Positions 18,954 to 27,521 of a DNA stretch of 44,967 nucleotides are shown here, in pieces (position 1 is the stretch's first letter; each line of letters begins with the position of its first letter). The position numbers and the translations under genes were made by a program. Below the pieces are notes generated by a model. It saw only the letters and a list, made by a program, of their open reading frames with translations. It did no database searches and had not been told where the DNA came from. Source of the stretch: Pseudomonas marginalis (GTDB taxonomy: Bacteria > Pseudomonadota > Gammaproteobacteria > Pseudomonadales > Pseudomonadaceae); assembly GCF_001645105.1 (NCBI RefSeq), contig NZ_LKEG01000056.1, forward strand, positions 14,984-59,950, written 5' to 3'.

Positions 18954-19844
18954 ATGGACCTGGCCAACCTCAATGCCTTTATTGCCATCGCCGAGACCGG
19001 CAGTTTCTCCGACGCCGGTGAACGCCTGCACCTGACCCAGCCGGCCATCAGCAAACGCATTGCCGGCCTGGAGCAACAATTAAAGGTGCGTTTGTTCGAC
19101 CGCCTGGGCCGTGAAGTCGGCTTGACCGAAGCCGGACGGGCCCTGCTGCCACGCGCCTATCAGATCCTAAATGTGCTGGACGACACACGTCGCGCCCTGA
19201 CCAATCTCACCGGTGAAGTCAGCGGGCGCCTCACGCTGGCCACCAGTCACCACATTGGCCTGCACCGCTTGCCGCCGGTGCTGCGGACCTTTACCCGGGA
19301 ATACCCGAATGTGGCGCTGGATATTCAGTTCCTCGATTCAGAAGTGGCCTACGAAGAAATCCTCCATGGCCGCGCCGAAGTGGCGGTGATCACCCTGGCG
19401 CCCGAGCCCCACCACCTCGTGCGTGCCACACCCGTGTGGGACGACCCACTGGATTTCGTGGTGGCGCCGGAGCACAGCCTGATCAGCAACGGCCGTGTCA
19501 GCCTGGCCGATATTGCCGGCCACCCGGCGGTTTTCCCCGGTGGCAACACCTTTACCCACCATATTGTCAGCCGGCTGTTCGAGGCCCAGGGCCTCACGCC
19601 GAACATCGCGATGAGCACTAACTACCTGGAAACTATCAAGATGATGGTGTCCATCGGCCTGGCCTGGAGCGTATTGCCGCGCACCATGCTCGATGATCAG
19701 GTAGCAAGTATCGCTTTGCCGGGCATACAGCTCAGTCGCCAGCTAGGCTATATCGTGCACACCGAAAGGACGCTGTCGAACGCTGCGCGGGCTTTCATGA
19801 GCCTATTGGATGCACAGGTCGATCTGCCAGGGATACCGGCATGA
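18954..19844 (+). CDS. LysR-family regulator divergent from leuCD
   Basis: A 296-residue LysR-type regulator. The start MDLANLNAFIAIAE is chosen because LTTR winged helices begin at this point; the upstream in-frame ATG at 18924 adds ten atypical residues. The HTH is SFSDAGERLHLTQPAISKRIAGLEQQL (about 18-44, quoted in part: LTQPAISKRIAGLEQQL), followed by a linker helix and a C-terminal substrate-binding domain (from about 90). Divergent placement next to leuC is the standard clue for regulation of the neighbour plus autoregulation. The effector is not known; an intermediate of leucine synthesis would be a natural candidate, but that is inference. Confidence 0.9.
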   Translation: MDLANLNAFIAIAETGSFSDAGERLHLTQPAISKRIAGLEQQLKVRLFDRLGREVGLTEAGRALLPRAYQILNVLDDTRRALTNLTGEVSGRLTLATSHHIGLHRLPPVLRTFTREYPNVALDIQFLDSEVAYEEILHGRAEVAVITLAPEPHHLVRATPVWDDPLDFVVAPEHSLISNGRVSLADIAGHPAVFPGGNTFTHHIVSRLFEAQGLTPNIAMSTNYLETIKMMVSIGLAWSVLPRTMLDDQVASIALPGIQLSRQLGYIVHTERTLSNAARAFMSLLDAQVDLPGIPA

Positions 19845-19909
19845 AACCGTGCGGCCTCAGGGCCTGAATAAACCGCGCTATACGCCCATCGAGCCAAGGC
19901 CCTTTGATA

Positions 19910-22900
19910 ATGCGCAACCCCGTCGATTCCGTGCCACCCCTGCCCCGCATTTACGCCCTTGACCCTCAAGAGGCGGAACAAAGCTGGGACAGCGCCCCGC
20001 AACTGCTGGCAGCCCTTAATGCTGCCCGGCTGGGTGCGTGGTGCTGGGAAATCGACACCGGGCGCATCAGTTGGTCACGGGGCACCCAGGCGCTGTTCGG
20101 CTTCGACCCCCGCCAGCCGCTGCCCAAGGACCTGGATTACCTGGACCTGCTGGCCCCGCAGGATCGCGGCCGGGTGATACGGGCTTTTCACGCGGTGCTG
20201 GCTGGGGAGCCGTTCGAACAGGCCATGCACCACCACATTCAATGGCCGGATGGCACCCATCACTGGCTGGAAATCAACGGCAGCCTGGCGCCGGACAAGG
20301 CCGGGCGGCGCCGCATGATCGGGGTGATCCGCGAGACTACGCGCCAGCGCGAACGCGAGCATGCCCTCAGCCACTCCGAAAAACGCTTCGCCACGCTGTT
20401 CCACCTGTGCCCCAACATGGTTCTGCTGACCCGCCAGGCCGACGGGCTGATCAGCGAAGCCAACCAGTATTTCGAAATGCTCTTCGGCTGGCCGGTGGCC
20501 GACGCCATCGGGCGCACCACCCTGGACCTGGGCCTATGGCGCCACCCCGAGCAACGCGCGCAGTTGGTCAAGGCCACACAGCGCAAGGGCGAGCCCATCA
20601 CCATGGAGGTGCAGTTTTGCGCCAGTAATGGCCAGATCCACGATGGCACCCTCAGCGCGCAAAAGGTCGAACTGGAAGGCGAGGCCTATTTGCTCAGCAC
20701 CTTCCTCGACACCACCGAGCGCAAAAACGCCGAACAGGCGCTCAAGGACAGCCAGGAGCGCCTTGACCTGGCCCTGGACTCGGCGCAACTGGGCACATGG
20801 GACTGGCACATCCCTACCGGCATGCTCTACGGCTCGGCGCGCGCCGCTCAATTACACGGCCTGCCGCCGGAACCGTTCCACGAATCCTTCGATGCTTTTT
20901 TCGAGGGCATGCCCGGTGAAGAGCGCGAAAACATGCGCAACGCTTACCGAACCCTGCGCGAGGGCCCGGCCGGTAACTATCAACTGACCTACCGGGTGCC
21001 CATGGAAGACGGCAGTTCACGCTACCTGGAAAGTCGCGCCCGCCTCTACCGCGACGCCCAAGGCGCGCCACTGCGCATGGCCGGGACCTTGCTGGACATC
21101 ACCGACCAAGTGGAACGCGAACAACGCTTGACCGCCTCCGAAGAAAAATTCGCCAGCCTGTTCCAGGCCAGCCCCGACCCCATCTGCGTCACCTGCCTGG
21201 ACGGCGGCGCGTTTATCGAGATCAACCCCGCCTTTACCCAGACCTTCGGCTGGACAGCGGCCGAGGTGATCGACAAAAGCGCTGAGCAGATTGGCCTGTG
21301 GGACGAGTCGAGCAAGCGACTGGAGCGTATCGAACGGGTGATCCGCGAGCAGACGCTGAACAATGTGGCGATCATGGTGCATCACAAAAACGGCCAAAGT
21401 CTGACCTGCGTGATTTCCAGTCGTCTGATCAAGGTCGGCGACCAGCCGTGCATTGTCACCACGCTGCGCGATATCACCCAGCAACAACGCTCGGAAGCGG
21501 CCCTCAAGGCCAGCGAAGAGAAGTTCGCCAAGGCCTTCCATTCCAGTCCCGACGCCATTTCCATCACCGAGCGCGATACCGGGCGTTATGTGGAGGTCAA
21601 CGATGGTTTCTGTCGCCTGACCGGCTACCGTGCCGAGGAGGCCATCGGCCTGACCCTCTACCAGATCGGTATCTGGGCCGATGAAAACCAGCGCTCGGCG
21701 CTGTTGGCCGAGCTGCAGATCAAAGGCCGCATCCACCACCTGGAAATGCTCTGGCACAACAAACGCGGCGACTTGCTGGCAGTGGAAGTGTCGGTGGAGC
21801 CCATCACCCTGAATGAAACCCCGTGCCTGCTGCTGACCGCCCGCGACGTGAGCCTGCTGAAAAACGCCCAGGCGCAGATCCGCCACCTGGCCTACCACGA
21901 CCCGCTGACCAACTTGCCCAACCGCGCCCTGTTGATGGACCGCCTCAGCCAGCAGATCGCCCTGCTCAAGCGCCATAACCTGCGCGGCGCGCTGCTGTTC
22001 CTCGACCTCGACCACTTCAAGCACATCAACGATTCCCTCGGCCATCCGGTGGGGGACACGGTGCTGAAGATCGTCACCGCACGCCTGGAAGCCAGCGTGC
22101 GCATGGAAGACACCGTGGCGCGCCTGGGGGGCGATGAATTTGTGGTGCTGCTCAGCGGCCTGGACGGTTCGCGCATGGAAGTCAGCGCCCAGGTACAGGA
22201 ACTGGCCGACACCCTGCGCGAATTGCTCTCGGAACCCATGTTCCTCGATGGCCACCGCCTGCAGGTCACGCCGAGTATTGGGGTTGCGCTGATTCCCGAT
22301 CATGGCTCCACCCCCGCCGACTTGCTCAAGCGCGCCGACATCGCCCTGTACCGCGCCAAGGACTCAGGGCGCAACACCACGCAGATGTTCCACAACAGCA
22401 TGCAAAAAACCGCCAGCGAACGCCTGCGCATGGAGACCGACCTGCGCCTGGCCCTCTCGCGCGGCGAGTTCAGCGTGCACTACCAGCCGCAAGTGGACGC
22501 GCGCGGCAACAAGATCGTCGGCGCAGAGGCCCTGGTGCGCTGGCAGCATCCGCAACTGGGCGCGCAGTCGCCCGCCGAATTTATCAAGGTGCTGGAGGAC
22601 AGCGGCCTGATCCTTGAAGTCGGCACCTGGATCCTTGATGAAGCCTGCGCGGCCTTTCAACAGCTGATCGCGGAGGGCTTGGTGGACCCGCTGAATTTCA
22701 GCCTGTGCGTGAATATCAGCCCACGGCAGTTTCGCCAGAACGATTTTGTCGAGCGGGTGGAGCGCAGTCTCAAGCAACACCACCTGCCGTTCAGCCTGTT
22801 GAAGCTGGAAATTACCGAGGGCATCGTGATCCAGAACCTGGACGACACCATCAGCAAAATGCGCCGCCTGAAAAAGCTCGGCGTGAGCTTCGCGATGGAT

Positions 22901-23206
22901 GACTTCGGCACCGGCTACTCGTCGCTCACGTACCTCAAACGCTTGCCGGTGGACGCGCTGAAGATCGACCAATCCTTCGTGCGTGACGCCACCCATGACC
23001 CTAACGACGCCGAAATCATCCGTGCCATCGTGGCCATGGCCCGCAGCTTGAACCTGGAGGTGATTGCCGAAGGTGTGGAAACCCAGGAGCAATTGGCATT
23101 TCTGCAAGGCCTGGGTTGCCATCTGTACCAAGGGTATTTGCACAGCCGGCCACTGCCTATGCTCGGATTCAGGGAGCGCTTGATCGCAGGCGATGGTCTG
23201 GCCTAA
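19910..23206 (+). CDS. Multi-PAS GGDEF-EAL c-di-GMP signalling protein
   Basis: A 1098-residue hybrid protein; an upstream TTG at 19904 is an alternative start. No signal peptide or membrane helix is evident, so it is probably cytoplasmic. Five consecutive PAS/PAC-like units of about 120 residues occupy roughly 25-660, with repeated openings such as SEEKFASLFQASPDP and SEEKFAKAFHSSPDA. The GGDEF domain (about 670-830) keeps GGDEF near residue 740 and an RxxD inhibitory-site motif (RMED) five residues before it. The EAL domain (about 845-1090) keeps EALVRW near 873, ITEG, DDFGTGYSS and KIDQSFV, plus AEGVET. Both synthesis and hydrolysis of c-di-GMP are therefore possible. Its stop overlaps the stop of the convergent next gene. 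Confidence 0.94.
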   Translation: MRNPVDSVPPLPRIYALDPQEAEQSWDSAPQLLAALNAARLGAWCWEIDTGRISWSRGTQALFGFDPRQPLPKDLDYLDLLAPQDRGRVIRAFHAVLAGEPFEQAMHHHIQWPDGTHHWLEINGSLAPDKAGRRRMIGVIRETTRQREREHALSHSEKRFATLFHLCPNMVLLTRQADGLISEANQYFEMLFGWPVADAIGRTTLDLGLWRHPEQRAQLVKATQRKGEPITMEVQFCASNGQIHDGTLSAQKVELEGEAYLLSTFLDTTERKNAEQALKDSQERLDLALDSAQLGTWDWHIPTGMLYGSARAAQLHGLPPEPFHESFDAFFEGMPGEERENMRNAYRTLREGPAGNYQLTYRVPMEDGSSRYLESRARLYRDAQGAPLRMAGTLLDITDQVEREQRLTASEEKFASLFQASPDPICVTCLDGGAFIEINPAFTQTFGWTAAEVIDKSAEQIGLWDESSKRLERIERVIREQTLNNVAIMVHHKNGQSLTCVISSRLIKVGDQPCIVTTLRDITQQQRSEAALKASEEKFAKAFHSSPDAISITERDTGRYVEVNDGFCRLTGYRAEEAIGLTLYQIGIWADENQRSALLAELQIKGRIHHLEMLWHNKRGDLLAVEVSVEPITLNETPCLLLTARDVSLLKNAQAQIRHLAYHDPLTNLPNRALLMDRLSQQIALLKRHNLRGALLFLDLDHFKHINDSLGHPVGDTVLKIVTARLEASVRMEDTVARLGGDEFVVLLSGLDGSRMEVSAQVQELADTLRELLSEPMFLDGHRLQVTPSIGVALIPDHGSTPADLLKRADIALYRAKDSGRNTTQMFHNSMQKTASERLRMETDLRLALSRGEFSVHYQPQVDARGNKIVGAEALVRWQHPQLGAQSPAEFIKVLEDSGLILEVGTWILDEACAAFQQLIAEGLVDPLNFSLCVNISPRQFRQNDFVERVERSLKQHHLPFSLLKLEITEGIVIQNLDDTISKMRRLKKLGVSFAMDDFGTGYSSLTYLKRLPVDALKIDQSFVRDATHDPNDAEIIRAIVAMARSLNLEVIAEGVETQEQLAFLQGLGCHLYQGYLHSRPLPMLGFRERLIAGDGLA

Positions 23207-25137
23207 ATCAGTTTGAGTGCAACGCCGCCCTTTTGCATCCATTCCGAGCCTTGCAAGTCGCGCTTGGCGCCATATTCATCCAGGGCGCCCTCGACCACCA
23301 CCACGGAGTGCCAGAAGTTCGCCAGGGTGCCTGGCACGCCTGACGCGAGTTCCTGCACACTGCTTGGCCGAGTAAAGGCGTACAAGCCAAGGCGGCGCAA
23401 TGCATCGCCGGGCATCTCACCGTCGTTCAGCGTTTGCAGCGCAGCGCCAAAGCTGCCCCCGGCCTTGAACTCATGATTCTCCCGTTGGGCGCGCTTGGCG
23501 CTCACTGCATAAAGGAACACAGCGTCGTCAACCAGGCCCTTATCCTCCCCCTTGAAGTTGGCGGCTGCTCGTGCCATTTCCAGCTCGGCATGGGTGAGCG
23601 TCACCGTGCAGGCGTCGCGCATGGTGATGGTGAAACCTTCCGATGTTTCAGTCACTCGCTTGTAGATGCCCAGCGGGTTTTGCCCGTACTTCATCATCGC
23701 CGCCTTGATCGCCGACACCGTGACACAGTTGCCCTCCACGCCTTGATAGAACCCGGCCCAGATATCGGCAGGCGAAACGCCTACAGGCGCCGCCGAGAAC
23801 TGCGCAGGCCTACCCTTGTGGGGTTCGCCGGGTAAATCCGCAGCAAGTTGATAGCCGTAGTCCTTCACGACAGCCGCTTTCCCACCCTGACCATGCTTGA
23901 TGCCCTCGACGACCAACGCGCCTGAAAAGTTGAACGTATTGGTGACGCCGACGCTGTGTGGTTCAAGCAACTTGCCGGGTGGTGCAACCCGCAAAAAACC
24001 GATCAGGCCCATGCCCCTCAAGACGTTGTAAGGGGTTTCTCCACGCAAAGTGCCCGATAACGCCGAATCAAACTGAACATCGCGTTCAATTTGCTTGCGC
24101 TTGGCAAACGCGGCCAGCATGAAATGGGCGTCCGTGATCATTTGCGCGTCCGGGCCGGTAAACCGTGATGCTTCGCTGGCACGCTGCAGCTCTTGCCGGG
24201 ATAACGTCAGTTCAAACCCATCCTTCATGGTGACGCTGTACCCGCTCTGCGTACCCTCGACTTTTTCAAACATGTCGGAGGGCGACCGACCGAACCTGAG
24301 CATCATCAGTTTGATGACGGCGGCATGGCTGCTCAGGTCAAATACTTCACCAAAGTTTCGCGAGGACGTGGTGAAACCCTGCAACACCTCGGCGGCCTGG
24401 GGGCGGACATTCTTCGTGGGCGGGTCGGCTTCAGGCACGACGACCGGCGTGACAGGGGACGGGATGATGCGGGGCTTCGGCGCGCTATCGTTCACCAACG
24501 TGTACAGATAACTACGATCAGGTGAGCTCTCCCTGCCGAAGCGGTGCGCCTTGCCAGCGTGAATCAGGGACGAACCCGCATCATAGCTATCTGCCACACC
24601 GTTACCCCCTTCGCCGACAACCGTCGCGGTGGGTACATATTGGAGATGACCGGACAACCCCATGCCTTTGAGCATGTTAAACGTCGTCTCCCCCTGCAAA
24701 GACTCGGTCAATACCGCCTCAAAACCTGCAAGGCCAGCGGCGTTGCAACTGCCGAGTTGTTTGCGTTTGATGAATACAGCCAGCGCGAAATAGGCACTGC
24801 TCAAGATATCGCTATCATTGCCGGCAAAACGCGACGCGGCGGCCGCCTGCTGCAACTCCTGCCGGGAAAGATGCAGTTGGATACCATCTTTCATGGTCAC
24901 GTCATAACCCTCACCGGTGCTGCGTACATCATTGAACATATCGGTAGGACGCGCGCCAAAGGTAAGCATCATCAGCTTGATGACTGCACTGTGTGAACTC
25001 GCGTTGAAATGCTCGCCAAAGCGACGCTCCGGCGCATCAAATGCAGTGAGGGGCGTAACTTGTTTTTCCAAGTGACTCGACAACAGCGGCGCCAGTGACA
25101 TTGAGCGAGCAGAAGAACCCGTTGCGAACGTACTCAT
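23203..25137 (-). CDS. Putative T3SS effector with triplicated Cys/His-hydrolase-like domain
   Basis: A 644-residue protein I do not recognise by name. It contains three repeats of one domain (about 39-215, 259-430 and 458-644), with common segments such as VTMKDGFELTLSRQEL and (A/F)KRKQ. The third copy has a GNCVTVSAIKAAM motif (C471) and FWHSVVVVEG (H610), a Cys-helix and His-strand pattern like papain-fold proteases, deamidases or transglutaminases. In copies 1 and 2 the cysteine position is Ser (about S47 and S269) and the histidine is lost, so these look like non-catalytic versions. The N-terminus (MSTFATGSSARSMSL) is Ser-rich with no acidic residue before E24 and no signal peptide. It is last of three same-strand genes behind a HrpL-like promoter. 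Function is inferred, not established. Confidence 0.8.
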   Translation of the reverse strand: MSTFATGSSARSMSLAPLLSSHLEKQVTPLTAFDAPERRFGEHFNASSHSAVIKLMMLTFGARPTDMFNDVRSTGEGYDVTMKDGIQLHLSRQELQQAAAASRFAGNDSDILSSAYFALAVFIKRKQLGSCNAAGLAGFEAVLTESLQGETTFNMLKGMGLSGHLQYVPTATVVGEGGNGVADSYDAGSSLIHAGKAHRFGRESSPDRSYLYTLVNDSAPKPRIIPSPVTPVVVPEADPPTKNVRPQAAEVLQGFTTSSRNFGEVFDLSSHAAVIKLMMLRFGRSPSDMFEKVEGTQSGYSVTMKDGFELTLSRQELQRASEASRFTGPDAQMITDAHFMLAAFAKRKQIERDVQFDSALSGTLRGETPYNVLRGMGLIGFLRVAPPGKLLEPHSVGVTNTFNFSGALVVEGIKHGQGGKAAVVKDYGYQLAADLPGEPHKGRPAQFSAAPVGVSPADIWAGFYQGVEGNCVTVSAIKAAMMKYGQNPLGIYKRVTETSEGFTITMRDACTVTLTHAELEMARAAANFKGEDKGLVDDAVFLYAVSAKRAQRENHEFKAGGSFGAALQTLNDGEMPGDALRRLGLYAFTRPSSVQELASGVPGTLANFWHSVVVVEGALDEYGAKRDLQGSEWMQKGGVALKLI

Positions 25138-25206
25138 ATCATTAACTCTTAAATGAAATAGTCGGGCGAATCCGTGACCGATAATTCGGGCCGTCGAACG
25201 GCGTTA

Positions 25207-26157
25207 TCAGATCAACGCAATGGCTTGCCCCTCTGTGGGTCGGCCGCCTTTACGTCCGTAGAGCTCCTCACTCCCGTTCACCACCGCAACCGAGTGCCGG
25301 CGCCTGTTGACCATCCCGATCAACGCTTGGTCAGCGAACTCACGCACCGACACGCGCTTCATATGATCTTTTAACCCCAGGCGTTTGAAACCTTCCCCCG
25401 GCCCGTATTCATCCTCACCATTATTGAGCGTGGCGATGGCCGCATTAAAACTTCTATTCGCCCAGCCGTCGTTGTTCTCCATTTGCGCTCGCTTGGCAGA
25501 ACACGCAAACAGGAAGTGCGCATCCTTTAGCATTCCAGGATCATTAAGTTGCACAAATTTGGAACCACGAATAGCGCTATTCAACTCTGACTTCGTCAGT
25601 TTCAACTCAAACCCATCGCGCATAACAACTTTAAAACCCTCTGCGACCGGCTCAACAGACGTGTAGATAGCCTTTGGGCTTTGACCAAACTTCGCCATCG
25701 CCGCCTTGATGGCGGAAACGGTTACGCAATTACCATCCTTTCCTTGCCGAAAGCCATTCCAGATATTGTCGGGTTTTTCACCTTTACGCTTAGTGGAAAG
25801 TTCGGGGATCGGCTCGCGTCGCTTATCGGTGGGTGTTGTATCAGGAGCCGGTAGCACACGGGGTTGTGGTAGAGGTACGTCATTGTGGGTCGAATCAGGT
25901 GGGGGTACATCTTTACGCAAAAGCCTCTGCAACTGGTTGAAGAACTGTGCGAACAGATCTACCAGCATCCCCATCAAGGCCGTAGGGTCTGCGTTGTTAC
26001 CAAAGCCTTGGGGCGTCACGTTTGTACGGGGCGCCGGTGTCGCCTCATTTGCGCTGGCCCGGTTAACGGAAGCCGGTGCGCCGCGAGTACCAGGGTCAGG
26101 GACTCGGAGGGGCTCGATGGAAAGTCGTGCAGCAGGGTTATGGCTTATCGATGACAT
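25207..26157 (-). CDS. Putative T3SS effector, single Cys/His-hydrolase-like domain
   Basis: A 316-residue protein unknown to me. Its C-terminal domain (about 130-316) is clearly paralogous to the third repeat of the downstream 644-residue protein: DGNCVTVSAIKAAMAKFGQ with C144, VVMRDGFELKLTKSEL, CSAKRAQMEN, and RRHSVAVVNGSEELYG with H288. Both proteins also end in a similar hydrophobic tail (IALI / LKLI). The N-terminus MSSISHNPAARLSIE is Ser-rich, has Ile at position 4 and no acidic residue in the first 12, matching the export pattern described for P. syringae type III effectors. A hydrophobic amphipathic helix (about 58-82) and a Pro-rich linker follow. It is preceded by the repeat-protein gene and a hairpin, and followed after 69 nt by the 644-residue gene. 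Confidence 0.8.
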   Translation of the reverse strand: MSSISHNPAARLSIEPLRVPDPGTRGAPASVNRASANEATPAPRTNVTPQGFGNNADPTALMGMLVDLFAQFFNQLQRLLRKDVPPPDSTHNDVPLPQPRVLPAPDTTPTDKRREPIPELSTKRKGEKPDNIWNGFRQGKDGNCVTVSAIKAAMAKFGQSPKAIYTSVEPVAEGFKVVMRDGFELKLTKSELNSAIRGSKFVQLNDPGMLKDAHFLFACSAKRAQMENNDGWANRSFNAAIATLNNGEDEYGPGEGFKRLGLKDHMKRVSVREFADQALIGMVNRRRHSVAVVNGSEELYGRKGGRPTEGQAIALI

Positions 26158-26176
26158 GCTTCAAATCTCTCTGAGT

Positions 26177-26206
26177 GCTCCCTGACCGCATTGGCCAGGG
26201 AGCGGA
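26177..26206 (-). promoter_or_regulatory. Intercistronic hairpin
   Basis: GCTCCCTG...CAGGGAGC forms an 8-bp stem with an internal CC/GG pair in the 80-nt gap between the repeat-protein gene and the 316-residue gene. No T-run follows on the minus strand, so it is more likely an mRNA-stability or attenuation element than a full terminator. Confidence 0.5.
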
Positions 26207-26237
26207 CATTGATGCTCAACGCCTCAAGAAAGCAGGC

Positions 26238-27521
26238 TCAGAAGCGTGGACGGAGGCTGGGCCTTGCAGCTCGATGGTTGTCGAAACGGTTGTGCGAAGC
26301 CTTGTTGAAACCGTCCACGTCATCCGGTGCGGGGCAGGTAATGTCCGGAGTGGGCGGAGTGTTGGGCTTCGGGTCCACGGTGGGCGGGGTAACCGGAGAC
26401 TGTGGCGCCGGTTGCTTATCGACATTCGTCGTCACCGGCGGTTGTGGCGATGGTTGCCTATCGACATTCGTCGTCACCGGCGGTTGTGGCGCCGGTTGCT
26501 TATCGACATTCGTCGACACCGGCGGTTGTGGCGATGGTTGCTTATCGACATTCGTCGACACCGGCGGTTGTGGCGATGGTTGCTTATCGACATTCGTCGA
26601 CACCGGCGGTTGTGGCGATGGTTGCTTATCGACATTCGTCGACACCGGCGGTTGTGGCGTCGGTTGCTTATCGACATTCGTCGTCACCGGCGGCTGTGGC
26701 GCAACTTTTTCACCGGTATGCGGGCAGTGACAGCCCTGGACCTGCACGGTCAGGTTGATCTCCGAAGACTGTTTATTATTCTGTTCAACATGGGTGAGAG
26801 GCGTTAATTGCGGTTTGCTACTAGGCAAGAGCGTGAGTGGCACGCTCGTAGTGATCGCCGCTTTGGAATCCTGCTCCGGCTTCGTGCTGGCCTTGGTATC
26901 CCCTTCAGTGACAAGCTTGGGTGGCACGCTCGTCTGCGTAGTCGCTTTGGAATCCTGCTCCGGCTTCGTGTTGGCCTTGGTATCCCCTTCAGTAACAAGC
27001 TTGGGTGGCACGCTCGTCTGCGTAGTCGCTTTGGAATCCTGCTCCGGCTTGGTTTTGGCCTTGGTATCCCCTTCAGTAACAAGCTTGGGTGGTACGCTCG
27101 TATTCGTATTCGTAGTCACTTTGGCGTCAGGGCCCGGCTTGGTTTTGGTCTTGGCATCCGTTTCGGGAGTCCCTTTGTCCGATACGCCCGTGTCCGCAAC
27201 AACCTTGGAATCGGCGCCAGGTTTCAGTTGGGGCTGGGCATCCAGTTCACCGGGCAACTTGGGCAGCACCCCCATGCCGGCGAGCATGCTACGCATCGCC
27301 TTCACCGCGAACTCAAACATGGCAAACAACTTTTCCAGGGACTCCTTATTCACGCTCACATTGTTTTCTTTTGGCGCAGGATGACTGTCTTTCAGAAACT
27401 TATTCGCGCTGTCCGTGGACGAGGTCAGTTCAAGCGGATTATTCATGGGCACTGATGATTGATTAAGTTGTGCGTAATCCGTGTTCATCGGCACGAACTG
27501 TTTGGTCGATACATTAGACAT
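26238..27521 (-). CDS. Pro/Thr/Lys-rich tandem-repeat protein, putative T3SS substrate
   Basis: A 427-residue protein without a recognised family. The start MSNVSTKQFV has an AAGGA site at the right distance; an ATG three codons earlier abuts that site. The N-terminus is Ser/Thr/Asn/Gln-rich with Val at position 4 and the first acidic residue at 12 (Asp), like type III export signals. A predicted amphipathic helix (about 61-86, SLEKLFAMFEFAVKAMRS) resembles one in the 316-residue neighbour. Then come about 3.5 copies of a 28-residue Lys/Thr-rich repeat (SVPPKLVTEGDTK...KPEQDSK), a CHCPHTG motif (about 264-270), seven copies of a 14-residue repeat (PQPPVSTNVDKQPS), and a basic tail. It is the first gene after the HrpL-like promoter. 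It could be a secreted adhesive, translocator-like or scaffold protein; function is unknown. Confidence 0.75.
   Translation of the reverse strand: MSNVSTKQFVPMNTDYAQLNQSSVPMNNPLELTSSTDSANKFLKDSHPAPKENNVSVNKESLEKLFAMFEFAVKAMRSMLAGMGVLPKLPGELDAQPQLKPGADSKVVADTGVSDKGTPETDAKTKTKPGPDAKVTTNTNTSVPPKLVTEGDTKAKTKPEQDSKATTQTSVPPKLVTEGDTKANTKPEQDSKATTQTSVPPKLVTEGDTKASTKPEQDSKAAITTSVPLTLLPSSKPQLTPLTHVEQNNKQSSEINLTVQVQGCHCPHTGEKVAPQPPVTTNVDKQPTPQPPVSTNVDKQPSPQPPVSTNVDKQPSPQPPVSTNVDKQPSPQPPVSTNVDKQPAPQPPVTTNVDRQPSPQPPVTTNVDKQPAPQSPVTPPTVDPKPNTPPTPDITCPAPDDVDGFNKASHNRFDNHRAARPSLRPRF
26401..26694. repeat. Seven tandem 42-bp repeats
   Basis: Seven contiguous 42-bp units (26401-26694) differ at only a few positions, for example GCGATGG versus GCGCCGG. 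They lie in frame within the repeat-protein gene and encode the 14-residue PQPPVSTNVDKQPS unit on the minus strand. A further degenerate unit lies on the low-coordinate side. Confidence 0.97.
26860..27199. repeat. Tandem 84-bp repeats
   Basis: Near-identical 84-bp units start at 26860, 26944 and 27028, each opening with GCTTTGGAATCCTGCTCCGG. A more diverged fourth copy follows with a small in-frame ATTCGT insertion. They encode the 28-residue Lys/Thr-rich repeats of the same protein. Confidence 0.92.

Noticed and set aside
26401..26694. Regular 42-bp repeats resembling a CRISPR array
   Set aside because: Units are contiguous with no variable spacers, keep a coding frame on the minus strand, and encode a 14-residue peptide repeat.
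26175..26807. Long plus-strand open frames across the 42-bp repeats
   Set aside because: They exist only because the repeat unit is a multiple of three and stop-free on both strands. The minus-strand frame has the ribosome-binding site, export-like N-terminus and promoter.
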